Part shown: positions 1-9,014 of the stretch, one piece after another
How the letters are laid out: the number at the start of each line of letters is the position of its first letter
Numbering within the stretch: position 1 is the first letter of the stretch
From: Devosia salina
Lineage (GTDB): Bacteria > Pseudomonadota > Alphaproteobacteria > Rhizobiales > Devosiaceae
Assembly: GCF_019504385.1 (NCBI RefSeq)
Contig: NZ_CP080590.1
Span: 2,460,001-2,524,000 of the forward strand
Length of the DNA: 64,000 nucleotides
Direction: 5' to 3'
The notes under the pieces: generated by a model
Seen by the model: the letters and a program-made list of their open reading frames with translations, nothing else
Databases searched by the model: none
What the model was told of the DNA's origin: nothing
Position numbers and translations under genes: made by a program

Positions 1-197
1 GGACCCGCCACAAGCGCCATTCGCCCGGCAGACATGACAGACCGTTCGTCAGGCGGGAACAATGCGGGGACTTGGGCGGTCGCCGGCCGAGGGCACCCAG
101 TAACGCCACACCCTATACTTCCCCGCTCCAAATCTCCCGCTTGACGGAAATTCGCCTTAGCCTTACGCCAAGTAATGGGGGGTCTTGGAGGGACCAA

Positions 198-524
198 ATG
201 ACACTTCTACGCATGTCAATCGCCTTGGCCATCGTGGCCATGGGCGTCAGCGAAGCGTCGGCGCTGGATCGCCGCGTGCGCATCAACAATCATTCTTCCT
301 ACGACATCATCGAATTCTATGCATCCAACAAGGATGCAACGACCTGGCAGGAAGACATATTGGGCAAGAACATCCTGCCGGCAGGAAACAGCGTGGTCAT
401 CAATATCGATGACGGCACGGGTTACTGCATCTATGACTTCCGGGCCGTTTTTGAAGATGGCGACGAAGTCGTGAAATACGGCAACAATGTCTGCGAGTTG
501 AGCGACTTCAACTATACGGACTGA
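198..524 (+). CDS. Small secreted protein of unknown function
   Basis: Predicted 108-residue exported protein. The start at 198 is chosen because a good ribosome site (GGAGGGA, 187-193) sits just before it and the protein then opens with a typical signal peptide: a short charged start, a hydrophobic run and cleavage near SEASA-LD at residue 22. The mature part is about 86 residues and acidic. It has two cysteines (in GYCIYDF and NVCELS) that could form a disulfide in the periplasm. The pattern W-x-E-D-x-LG ... LP-x-G ... IDDG ... C-x-YDF recalls small secreted proteins common in Hyphomicrobiales, but I know no function for them. It converges on pdxJ. Confidence 0.7.
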   Translation: MTLLRMSIALAIVAMGVSEASALDRRVRINNHSSYDIIEFYASNKDATTWQEDILGKNILPAGNSVVINIDDGTGYCIYDFRAVFEDGDEVVKYGNNVCELSDFNYTD

Positions 525-551
525 CGAAATGGCAGAGACGCTGAGGCGTCC

Positions 552-1298
552 CTACCGGTCTGCCAGCGCCTTGCGATAGGCCGCAACCGCCTCGGCAAAC
601 CCCATCACCAGGGCATCGGCCGTGATCCCGTGGCCGATGGACACTTCTGCCACGCCGGGAACAGCTGCCTGAAAGGCCGGCAGATTATCCAGGGTCAGGT
701 CGTGACCAGCATTGACCCCGAGCCCCGCAGCCAGCGCCGCCTTGCAGGTTTCCGCCAGCACGGCCAGTTCCTGCCTGGCCTGCTCCGGATCGTCATGGCA
801 GGCGCCGTAAGGGCCGGTGAACAATTCGACGCGATCGGCCCCAGTGGCCTTGGCCGCTGCAATGCCCGCAGCGCCTGCATCCGGATCGCAGAACAGCGAA
901 ATGCGGCGATCCGAACGCTTCAACCGCTGCACCACGGAAGTGAGGAAATTGCCCTTGCCGGCAAAGTCCCAGCCATGGTCGGAGGTCGCCTGGGCCGGAT
1001 CATCGGGCACCAGCGTGACCTGCTGCGGATCGACGTCTTCGATCAGCGCCAGGAAGTCTTCGCTGGGATAGCCTTCGATATTGAATTCGGCCTCGGGATA
1101 TTCGGCCCGCAGCAGTGCCGACAGGTCGAACACATCCGTGCGCCGGATATGACGCTCGTCCGGGCGCGGATGCACGGTTATGCCGCTCGCCCCCGCATCC
1201 AGGACGACGCGGGCAATGCCCGTGACACTGGGCCAGGGCAAATTGCGACGATTGCGCAATTGCGCCACGGCATTGAGATTGACGGAAAGCAGGGTCAT
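552..1298 (-). CDS. pdxJ: Pyridoxine 5'-phosphate synthase
   Basis: Catalyses the last step of de novo vitamin B6 synthesis (DXP-dependent route), condensing 1-deoxyxylulose 5-phosphate with 3-amino-2-oxopropyl phosphate in the cytoplasm. The 248-residue length is usual for the family. Family landmarks are the N-terminal SVNLNAVAQLRN segment, the active-site motif HPRPDERHI near residue 43, GVNAGHDL near 205 and the phosphate-binding SIGHGI near the C-terminus. A longer frame opens 11 codons upstream, but the start at 1298 puts the first beta strand (MTLLSVNLN) at the N-terminus as in homologues. It stands alone, downstream of ilvN on the same strand after a 110-bp gap. Confidence 0.95.
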   Translation of the reverse strand: MTLLSVNLNAVAQLRNRRNLPWPSVTGIARVVLDAGASGITVHPRPDERHIRRTDVFDLSALLRAEYPEAEFNIEGYPSEDFLALIEDVDPQQVTLVPDDPAQATSDHGWDFAGKGNFLTSVVQRLKRSDRRISLFCDPDAGAAGIAAAKATGADRVELFTGPYGACHDDPEQARQELAVLAETCKAALAAGLGVNAGHDLTLDNLPAFQAAVPGVAEVSIGHGITADALVMGFAEAVAAYRKALADR

Positions 1299-1408
1299 GG
1301 CAGGGACTCGAAACGGTTCGGAACCTGCCATACACCAGACCCGGCGCCGCGCCCAATCGAACCTTTTGATAGGATCGATCAGCGCAGGCTCGAGGGCGCT
1401 CCGTGCAG

Positions 1409-1963
1409 CTACATGCCCTGGGCACCACGCGAGATCGCGGCCAGGCCCGTGCGCACCACTTCGACCAGCCCCAGCGGCTGCATCAGCGCAATGAAGCTGT
1501 CGATCTTGCTCGGCTTGCCGGTCACTTCGAAAACGAAGCTCTCGACGCTGGCATCGACGATCTGGGCGCGAAAGGCGTCGGCCAGCCGCAGCGTTTCGCC
1601 CCGGTGATCGCCGGTGCCCTGCACCTTGATCAGCGCCAGCTCACGCTCGAGATAAGCCCCTTCGGCGGTGAGATCATGCACGCGATGCACCGGCACCAGC
1701 CGCTCGAGCTGCGTCTTGATCTGCACCAGCACCTTGGGCGTGGCGATGACGACGACCGTGATGCGACTAAGTCGCTTGTCGTGTTCGGTCTCGCTGACAG
1801 TCAGGCTCTCGATATTGTACCCGCGCGCCGAAAACAGGCCGACAACCCGGGCGAGAATGCCCGGCTCGTTGTCAACGAGCACCGAGAGAGTATGGCGTTC
1901 AGTCTGCTGGGTTTCCTGGGTCAGGAAATAGGCCGAACCGGTGGGCTGCAAATGTGCGTTCAT
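1409..1963 (-). CDS. ilvN: Acetolactate synthase small (regulatory) subunit
   Basis: Regulatory subunit of acetohydroxyacid synthase, the first common enzyme of valine, leucine and isoleucine synthesis; in this family it binds valine for feedback inhibition and stimulates the catalytic subunit. The 184 residues carry an N-terminal ACT domain (about 23-95) with the hallmark NEPGILARVVGLFSARGYNIESL and a C-terminal regulatory domain ending in LVEVVRTG. The length fits the longer IlvH/alphaproteobacterial type. It lies 22 bp after the large-subunit gene, so the two are certainly one transcription unit under the leader at 3838-4002. Confidence 0.95.
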   Translation of the reverse strand: MNAHLQPTGSAYFLTQETQQTERHTLSVLVDNEPGILARVVGLFSARGYNIESLTVSETEHDKRLSRITVVVIATPKVLVQIKTQLERLVPVHRVHDLTAEGAYLERELALIKVQGTGDHRGETLRLADAFRAQIVDASVESFVFEVTGKPSKIDSFIALMQPLGLVEVVRTGLAAISRGAQGM

Positions 1964-1985
1964 TGTCGTGTCCTCCGCTGCCGGC

Positions 1986-3755
<1,770 letters not shown>

Positions 3756-3837
3756 TTCTCAGCCCTTCCTAATCCTCATGGCCCCGGAGGGCCTGTCCTT
3801 CAATGCCGCCTCTCCCGCGCGGCGGAAAAAAGGCAAT

Positions 3838-3859
3838 AAAAAAGGCCCCGTTTGGGACC
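3838..3859 (-). terminator. Attenuator terminator in the ilvB leader
   Basis: On the minus strand GGTCCC, a four-base loop and GGGGCC (3844-3859) form a six-pair stem with one U-G pair, followed at once by six T (3838-3843). It ends about 80 bases before the ilvB start and follows the leader peptide stop, the position expected of an attenuator. A competing pairing is available: CCCCG at 3885-3889, next to the leader stop codon, can pair with CGGGG of the terminator's 3' arm and would prevent the stem. Confidence 0.75.
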
Positions 3860-3891
3860 TGTTTTCGGCGCACCAGCATTCGCGCGGGGTT

Positions 3892-3942
3892 CTACCCCAC
3901 GTTGCCGATGCGCCTGCCTACTACGAGAATGAGTGCCCGCAC
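3892..3942 (-). CDS. ilv leader peptide (attenuation peptide)
   Basis: A 16-codon frame beginning with GTG and reading M-R-A-L-I-L-V-V-G-R-R-I-G-N-V-G. Eight of its codons, including an uninterrupted Leu-Ile-Leu-Val-Val block, are for the three end products of the pathway or a repeat of them. A ribosome site GGAG (3950-3953) lies 7 bases before the GTG. The frame lies between a recognisable promoter and a T-run terminator before ilvB. In classical attenuation, ribosomes stalling at scarce Ile/Leu/Val codons prevent the terminator from forming. The reading frame and order are seen; the mechanism is inferred from the family of such leaders. Confidence 0.8.
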   Translation of the reverse strand: MRALILVVGRRIGNVG

Positions 3943-3972
3943 GGGACCGCTCCAAAAATTCTAGACGGCGCA

Positions 3973-4002
3973 TTGATAGAAGCACTGTCGAGCCAAAGTC
4001 AA
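3973..4002 (-). promoter_or_regulatory. Promoter of the ilv leader and ilvB-ilvN
   Basis: TTGACT (-35, 3997-4002) and TATCAA (-10, 3973-3978) on the minus strand with an 18-base spacer. The predicted start near 3966 gives a leader RNA with a 24-base untranslated stretch before the leader peptide. The next gene in the other direction is pit, so this intergenic region serves two divergent transcripts. Confidence 0.6.
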
Positions 4003-4122
4003 GTCGGCAGGCAGTCATACTGTCACGGCATTGCGACAAAACCGGTGCACACCCCCGAACGTGGTGGCAATTGGGGGTGGCAGCGGGCCGGCGAGATGAT
4101 AAGGGCGGAACCAATGGCAATT

Positions 4123-4140
4123 GTGACAGTTCGGTGACAT
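4123..4140 (-). promoter_or_regulatory. Pho-box-like repeat overlapping the pit start codon
   Basis: Read on the minus strand there are two 7-bp units, ATGTCAC and CTGTCAC, separated by CGAA, giving the 11-bp period of PhoB sites (consensus CTGTCAT). The first unit includes the first two bases of the pit ATG, a position that fits repression better than activation. In Sinorhizobium meliloti, PhoB is known to repress the low-affinity orfA-pit operon. A second, weaker candidate on the plus strand, CTGTCAC-GGCA-TTGCGAC, lies at 4020-4037. Confidence 0.5.
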
Positions 4141-5638
4141 GAGCAAAAGCGCGCTCGACAAGGATCTGCAGCGGGTTTCGGGCCTCGAGACCGCCACCCA
4201 CGACCTCAGCCGCACGCTGGCAGCCCCCGGCATTGCGCTGGTCTTCCTGCTGGTCGCCGGCGTTTGGGCCAGCTTTGCGGTGGGACAGGGCCCGGGCACC
4301 TATGTCGTGGTGATCGCCGCGCTGATCGCCGGCTACATGGCCCTCAATGTCGGTGCCAACGACGTGGCCAACAATATGGGCCCGGCTGTCGGCTCGCGTG
4401 CCCTGACCATGGTCGGGGCCCTGGTCATCGCGGCCATTTTCGAGGCCGCGGGGGCCTTGCTCGCTGGTGGTGATGTCGTCAACACCGTGGCCCGGGACCT
4501 CCTGATCTCACCCGACCTGGAGACACGCACCTTCGTGGTGGTGATGATGGCGGCGCTGCTGGCCTCGGCTCTCTGGGTGAACCTCGCCACCTATGTCGGG
4601 GCTCCGGTCTCGACCACCCACGCGGTGGTGGGCGGGGTGGTCGGCGCTGGCATGGCCTCCGCCGGATTTGCCATCGTCAACTGGTCCACCATTGGCGCCG
4701 TCGCCATGAGCTGGGTCATTTCCCCCGTGCTCGGCGGCATCCTGGCCGCGCTCTTTCTGGTGGTGATCCGCGCCACCATCACCACCCGCCTCGACAAGAT
4801 CACTTCGGCGCGCATCTGGGTGCCGGTCTTCGTGGCGGTGATGACCGGCGTCTTCGCCATGTACCTGGCGACCAAGGGCCTGAGCCGCATCTGGAAGCCG
4901 GGCTGGGGGCTGACATTCCTGCTCGGCATCCTGTTCGGCTGCCTGGGCTGGATCGCTGCCATGCCCTGGGTCCGCCACCAGTCGCGCCACATGGAAAACC
5001 GCAAGAAGCACGTGGCCCATCTGTTCCGCCTGCCCTTGATCGTCTCGGCGGCGCTGCTGTCGTTCGCGCACGGCGCCAATGACGTTGCCAACGCCATCGG
5101 CCCCTTCGCGGCCATCGTCACCACCATCCAGACCGGCCATGGCGAAGTGGCCGGGATCGCCCTGCCCTTCTGGGTCCTGGCCATTGGTGCCATTGGCATC
5201 TCGCTCGGTCTGGCCCTCTTCGGCCCCCGCTTGATCCGCACGGTGGGCGAGCAGATCACCAAGCTCAACGAGATCCGCGCCTTCTGCGCCGCCCTGTCGG
5301 CGGCCGTGACCGTGCTCATCGCCTCGGCGCTGGGCATGCCCGTATCGTCCACCCATATCGCAGTGGGCGCGGTGTTCGGCGTCGGTTTCCTGCGCGAATA
5401 TATCTCGCGCCGCGACATGGAAGGCACCGCCGTTCCGGTCAATGCCCGCTTCGTTGACGCCAGTCAGCTCAATGCCACGCCCGAGGAGGCCCTGGCCAAT
5501 GCCCGCCAGGTCGAGACGCGCCTGCTGGTGCGCCGTCAGCATGTCTATTCGATCGCGGCGGCCTGGGTGATCACCGTGCCAGCCTCGGCCGCATTGTCGG
5601 CCCTGCTCTTCTGGGGCCTGCGCCTGCTGATCGGTTAG
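4139..5638 (+). CDS. pit: Low-affinity inorganic phosphate transporter, PiT family
   Basis: Inner-membrane carrier that takes up phosphate, in this family as a metal-phosphate complex with protons. The 499 residues are strongly hydrophobic with about ten or more membrane spans. The duplicated PiT signature is present twice: GANDVANNMGPAVG near residue 71 and GANDVANAIGPF near 310. PVSTTHAVVGGV and PVSSTHIAVGAV are the matching second-half motifs. A cytoplasmic loop lies between the halves. No PhoU-like orfA gene precedes it, unlike the rhizobial orfA-pit pair. The start codon lies inside a Pho-box-like repeat and no strong ribosome site is visible. Confidence 0.93.
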   Translation: MSKSALDKDLQRVSGLETATHDLSRTLAAPGIALVFLLVAGVWASFAVGQGPGTYVVVIAALIAGYMALNVGANDVANNMGPAVGSRALTMVGALVIAAIFEAAGALLAGGDVVNTVARDLLISPDLETRTFVVVMMAALLASALWVNLATYVGAPVSTTHAVVGGVVGAGMASAGFAIVNWSTIGAVAMSWVISPVLGGILAALFLVVIRATITTRLDKITSARIWVPVFVAVMTGVFAMYLATKGLSRIWKPGWGLTFLLGILFGCLGWIAAMPWVRHQSRHMENRKKHVAHLFRLPLIVSAALLSFAHGANDVANAIGPFAAIVTTIQTGHGEVAGIALPFWVLAIGAIGISLGLALFGPRLIRTVGEQITKLNEIRAFCAALSAAVTVLIASALGMPVSSTHIAVGAVFGVGFLREYISRRDMEGTAVPVNARFVDASQLNATPEEALANARQVETRLLVRRQHVYSIAAAWVITVPASAALSALLFWGLRLLIG

Positions 5639-5653
5639 CAGCCGGCCCGAGGC

Positions 5654-6115
5654 CTACTTGCTGCCGGTTACCTGGGCATGCAGGCTTGCCGCCAGCCGTC
5701 CCAGGATCGGATCGGCCAGCAGGCGCCGCGCCTCTGGCAGCGTCGCCCAATGGCGCAAACGCTGGTCCTTTTCGCGCCAGTTCTCGTGCTGTGTCGTGAC
5801 CTTGAGGGGGAAGAGGTCGACATCGACCAGCGTGGCGCCATCGCCACCGGTGCTGGCACGATAGCTGCCGACTGCTTCCCGCGCGATTTCCCCCGAGACA
5901 CCAGCCTCTTCGAGTGCCTCCATCGCGGCACTGTCCCAGGGGGTCGTATCGGGCTCGATGGCGCCCTTGGGAAAAATCCACTTGCCGCTGCGCCGTGAGG
6001 TGATCAGGAGGAACGCAACGCGTCCGTCGATGACGGCATAGGGCATCGCGCCCGCCTGGCGCAGGTCGCCGGAGGTTTGAACCCGAGGGCTCCAGTGCTT
6101 GAGGAAGTCGCGCAT
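5654..6115 (-). CDS. Nudix-family hydrolase
   Basis: Predicted pyrophosphohydrolase of 153 residues in the branch resembling diphosphoinositol-polyphosphate/diadenosine-polyphosphate hydrolases. The metal-binding core MEALEEAGV follows PKGAIEPDTTPWDSAA. Compared with the consensus Nudix box, the first glutamate is a threonine and the arginine of REUXEE is methionine, while the EE pair is kept. Substrate cannot be read from sequence. The start at 6115 (MRDFLKHWSPRVQ) is preferred because the extra 16 upstream codons look non-conserved. It converges on pit, leaving 15 bp. Confidence 0.8.
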   Translation of the reverse strand: MRDFLKHWSPRVQTSGDLRQAGAMPYAVIDGRVAFLLITSRRSGKWIFPKGAIEPDTTPWDSAAMEALEEAGVSGEIAREAVGSYRASTGGDGATLVDVDLFPLKVTTQHENWREKDQRLRHWATLPEARRLLADPILGRLAASLHAQVTGSK

Positions 6116-6187
6116 GTCTGTTCCGCTGGCAATCGGTCTGTCGGCTCTGTCGCACAGCCGCACCGATGGAGTCTACCGCGGCAAGAG

Positions 6188-6209
6188 AAAGGGCCCCGAA
6201 GGGCCCTTT
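6188..6209 (-). terminator. Terminator of the cold-shock gene
   Basis: Perfect hairpin AAAGGGCCC / GGGCCCTTT with a four-base CGAA (minus: TTCG) loop, 12 bases after the stop codon. The minus-strand tail is pyrimidine-rich rather than a pure T run. Confidence 0.75.
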
Positions 6210-6221
6210 CAATTCTGGGGA

Positions 6222-6437
6222 TTAGCTCAGCAGGGTCAGCTCGGTGGCCGAGACCTTGCCGTCGCGGCCGGTCTGCAGTTCGAAGCTGACCTTGTCGCCT
6301 TCATACAGGCCCTGCAGGCCCGAACGCTGCACGGCGGAAATGTGGACGAATGCGTCCTTTTCGCCATTGTCGGGCGAGATGAAGCCATAGCCCTTGGTGG
6401 TGTTGAAGAATTTCACGGTACCGGTGATTGCGGCCAT
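6222..6437 (-). CDS. Cold-shock domain protein (CspA family)
   Basis: Single cold-shock domain of 71 residues, a beta-barrel that binds single-stranded RNA and DNA and melts RNA structure at low temperature or in stationary phase. RNP1 reads KGYGFI and RNP2 reads FVHIS. The start at 6437 gives the standard N-terminus MAAITGTVKFFN; the open frame continues 38 codons upstream but that part is leader sequence. The transcript is monocistronic, with promoter at 6597-6625 and terminator at 6188-6209, and has a 5' leader of about 150 bases, as in thermally regulated csp mRNAs. Confidence 0.93.
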   Translation of the reverse strand: MAAITGTVKFFNTTKGYGFISPDNGEKDAFVHISAVQRSGLQGLYEGDKVSFELQTGRDGKVSATELTLLS

Positions 6438-6596
6438 AACGATGGTCCTCTTGGTCTGTTGTGCCGCAGATGCGGCGGAAGGGTTTATCCGGGACGTGCA
6501 ATTCCCGGACTTACGGTTCACGAGATCAGGAGGTAGCCAAGTTTCCGGCAAGGCCGGTCGTTCAGATAGCGCAAGACAAGTGGCACGTATGAGCTA

Positions 6597-6625
6597 ATTA
6601 TCTCTGTTTACTGTGCGTTTTTCAA
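6597..6625 (-). promoter_or_regulatory. Promoter and long 5' leader of the cold-shock gene
   Basis: TTGAAA (6620-6625) and GATAAT (6597-6602) on the minus strand with a 17-base spacer, a near-consensus housekeeping promoter. Transcription would start near 6590, leaving about 150 untranslated bases before the cold-shock ATG at 6437. The rest of the gap up to the next gene (6626-6805) holds only the hairpin at 6671-6696; I see no other gene there. Confidence 0.6.
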
Positions 6626-6670
6626 GGCCGGTGTCTGCCGATGACAGAATACCGGCTCTGCACGAGAGAA

Positions 6671-6696
6671 CACCCGGTCGGGGGGCCAACCGGGTG
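6671..6696 (-). terminator. Hairpin, possible terminator of the lipoprotein gene
   Basis: CACCCGGT and ACCGGGTG form an 8-bp stem with a 10-base loop, about 110 bases after the lipoprotein stop. The minus-strand tail TTCTCTC is only moderately T-rich, so termination is uncertain. Confidence 0.4.
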
Positions 6697-6805
6697 TCTG
6701 GCGCCTGGGGGCGCGGGCCGCAGGGGGCGCTGCGGCATGAGTGCCCGAATCTCAAGCGTTATGCACGCTCGATGCGGGCCTTTTTAGGTCACGCGATGAT
6801 CTGGA

Positions 6806-7081
6806 TCAGCCGCGCGGACAGGTGTCGATATAGCGGGTGCCGTCGGCGCGCTCATAGACGCAGCGGTCGCGGCTCGTGCCGTAATAGCCAAGAAGCTCGC
6901 CTGCAGCGGCACCGGCCACGGCACCGATACCGGCACCAACCGCAGTACCAACCACGTTACCACCGGTGGCCGAAGCGCCGATGATGCCACCGCCAATGGC
7001 ACCCACGGTAGCACCCTGCTGGGTGGTGGTGCAGGCGGCCAGGGACAGTGCGGTAGCGGCGATGATCAGGATCTTGTGCAT
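6806..7081 (-). CDS. Glycine-zipper lipoprotein
   Basis: Small outer-membrane-type lipoprotein of 91 residues. The signal peptide MHKILIIAATALSLAAC ends in a lipobox with Cys17 as the lipidation site. Residues about 25-65 are a glycine zipper (repeated GxxxG: GAIGGGIIGASATGG, GTAVGAGIGAVAGAAAG), the motif of membrane-inserting helices in the Rickettsia 17-kDa antigen/SlyB-like group. The C-terminus is a short cysteine-containing tail. The start at 7081 is chosen over one four codons upstream because it gives the compact signal peptide. The exact role is unknown; such proteins usually affect envelope integrity. Confidence 0.8.
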   Translation of the reverse strand: MHKILIIAATALSLAACTTTQQGATVGAIGGGIIGASATGGNVVGTAVGAGIGAVAGAAAGELLGYYGTSRDRCVYERADGTRYIDTCPRG

Positions 7082-7156
7082 GAATACCTCCAACGAATTG
7101 CTCGCACGAAAGAATGCACGGTGCTGTGAATGGTTCCGCGCCAGTTTTAATCTTTA

Positions 7157-7519
7157 TTAAGTCGAAGCGCCGCCCTTCGCCGCGACGCCGGCAACAACGA
7201 TCAGCAGCCAGCCAAGCATCATGGTCACCCCGCCCAGCGGCGCGGCGGCGGGAAAGAGGGCATGGCCCATCCACTGCCTCAGGGCCAGATCGCTGCCGAA
7301 CACCAGCGTCCCCGCCGCCAGCGCGACAGCCGCAGCACCCAGCAGCCGGCTCCGGCCATGCAGGGCCAGCACCAGCAGCACGGGCGCGTGCGCCAGGAAG
7401 ATGGTGGCGATCGCCGAGAGATTGCGGCTTTCGCCGTGGGAGGCCGCAGCGGCGGCAGCAACTCCGGCAGCGCCGAGCACACCCGCAAGGAGCAACAGCA
7501 TTCGCGACAGCAGGGTCAT
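7157..7519 (-). CDS. DUF423 family small membrane protein
   Basis: A 120-residue protein with four predicted membrane helices, matching the DUF423/YgdD family by the early GVLGAAGVAAAAAASHG segment, HAPVLLVLAL, GTLVFGSDLAL and the final PLGGVTMMLGWLLI. Function in the family is unknown. The open frame continues far upstream into the antisense of the MATE gene, but the family start is the ATG at 7519. The gene is divergent from the MATE exporter with about 80 bp between starts. Confidence 0.85.
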   Translation of the reverse strand: MTLLSRMLLLLAGVLGAAGVAAAAAASHGESRNLSAIATIFLAHAPVLLVLALHGRSRLLGAAAVALAAGTLVFGSDLALRQWMGHALFPAAAPLGGVTMMLGWLLIVVAGVAAKGGAST

Positions 7520-7601
7520 GGGCGGCCTTTCGGGCAAGCGCTCGGCTTTCGCGCCGCAGCGGATTGGACTACAGCATGGGGCGCGAGTGAGAGAAATGAC
7601 A

Positions 7602-9014
7602 ATGAGCGACAACGTCGCGCCGACCGTTCCGGCGCCGCCGATCCCACCATCCCTGCGTGGCTGGAGCGGCGAATTCCGTGCCACCTTCGCCCTGGCCTGG
7701 CCTCTGGTGATCGCCCAGATCGCCCAGAACGCCTTGCAGGCGACCGACGTCATCATGATGGGCTGGCTCGGCCCCGAGGCGCTGGCCGCAGGCACGCTGG
7801 CCAACAGCTTCCTGATGCCCCTCTTCCTGTTCGGTGTCGGCGTCGTGGGCGCGGTCGCCCCGCTCACCGCGCAAGCGCGCGGCCGACGCGACATCAAGGC
7901 CATTCGTCGCGTGGTGCGCCAGGGCTTCTGGGCGGCGATCCTGCTGGCTGTCATTCTCGCCCCGATCGTTCTGCAAATCCGCACCGTCTATGGCTGGCTC
8001 GGCCAGGACGCCGCCCTGGCCGCTCGCGCCGAGGAATATATCCAGATCGCAGTACTCATGCTGGCCCCAGCCATGGGCGTCATCGTGCTGCGCTCACTGC
8101 TCTCGACCTTTGATGCCTCAAGGGTGATCCTCGTCATCACGGTGGGTGGCGTGATCGTCAATGCGCTGGGTAACTACCTGCTGATGTTCGGCAATTTCGG
8201 CCTGCCAAGGCTCGAACTGCGCGGCGCAGCGATTGCGACGACGCTCACCAATCTGTTCATGCTCGGGGTGATGTTGACCTATGTGCTGCGTCACCGCCGC
8301 TTCAAGCGCTTCAACATCCTCATTCGCTTCTGGAAGCCGGACTGGCCGCGCTTCCGCGAAATCTTCCGCATCGGCTCACCCATCGGCCTCACCGTGTTGG
8401 CCGAGGTCGGCCTGTTCGCCGCCGCCGCCATCCTCATGGGCCGGCTGGGCACCGACGAATTGGCCGCACACGCCGTTGCCCTGCAATGCGCATCACTGGC
8501 CTTTATGGTGCCCCTGGGCCTGGGCATTGCCGCGACCGTGCGTGTGGGCATCGCCTATGGACGCCGGGATCCGGAGGGAATCGGCAAGGCCGGCTGGACC
8601 AGTTTCATGCTAGGAACCGGCTTCATGGCGGTGTCGGCCCTCTCGTTCATTCTGCTGGGCCCGGCCATTGTCGCGATTTTCCTCGACCCCAGGCTTGCCG
8701 AGAACCAGAACGCGCTTGTCCTCGCGGCCGCCTATCTCGCCATAGCCGGTCTCTTCCAACTGGTGGATGGCGCCCAGGTGGTCGCGGCCCATGCCCTGCG
8801 CGGCCTGAGTGACACCAAGGTGCCCATGTTCATGGCCATCCTGGGTTACTGGTGCGTCGGCTTGCCGGTCGCCTGGCTGATGGGCTTCGTTCTCGATCTG
8901 CGCGGCGTCGGCATCTGGCTGGGCCTGGCGGCCGGCCTCGCCTTCGTGGCGGTCCTGCTGGTGGGGCGATTTGCGATGCGCGAAAGATTGGGACTGCTCG
9001 AGCGGATCGCCTAA
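7602..9014 (+). CDS. MATE-family multidrug/toxin exporter
   Basis: Inner-membrane antiporter of the multidrug and toxic compound extrusion family (NorM-like branch), expected to expel cationic compounds in exchange for Na+ or H+. The 470 residues contain about twelve helices in two pseudo-symmetric halves. Family features are PLVIAQIAQNALQATDVIMMGWLG in the first helix region, split by a charged loop, and the second-half equivalent GSPIGLTVLAEVGLFAAAAILMG. ATG codons occur at 7596 and 7602; the second has the better ribosome-site spacing (GAGAGA ending at 7594). Its end overlaps the convergent miaA stop by 4 bp. Substrate cannot be predicted. Confidence 0.9.
   Translation: MSDNVAPTVPAPPIPPSLRGWSGEFRATFALAWPLVIAQIAQNALQATDVIMMGWLGPEALAAGTLANSFLMPLFLFGVGVVGAVAPLTAQARGRRDIKAIRRVVRQGFWAAILLAVILAPIVLQIRTVYGWLGQDAALAARAEEYIQIAVLMLAPAMGVIVLRSLLSTFDASRVILVITVGGVIVNALGNYLLMFGNFGLPRLELRGAAIATTLTNLFMLGVMLTYVLRHRRFKRFNILIRFWKPDWPRFREIFRIGSPIGLTVLAEVGLFAAAAILMGRLGTDELAAHAVALQCASLAFMVPLGLGIAATVRVGIAYGRRDPEGIGKAGWTSFMLGTGFMAVSALSFILLGPAIVAIFLDPRLAENQNALVLAAAYLAIAGLFQLVDGAQVVAAHALRGLSDTKVPMFMAILGYWCVGLPVAWLMGFVLDLRGVGIWLGLAAGLAFVAVLLVGRFAMRERLGLLERIA

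Noticed and set aside
4009..4026. CAGTCAT and CTGTCAC as a second strong Pho box
   Set aside because: The two units are spaced 8 bases apart rather than 11. Only a weaker pair starting at 4020 has the right period, so it is mentioned as minor.
3800..4201. A 133-codon minus-strand frame across the ilvB leader
   Set aside because: It runs through the promoter, leader peptide and terminator, and has no domain; the short leader frame in another register explains the region.
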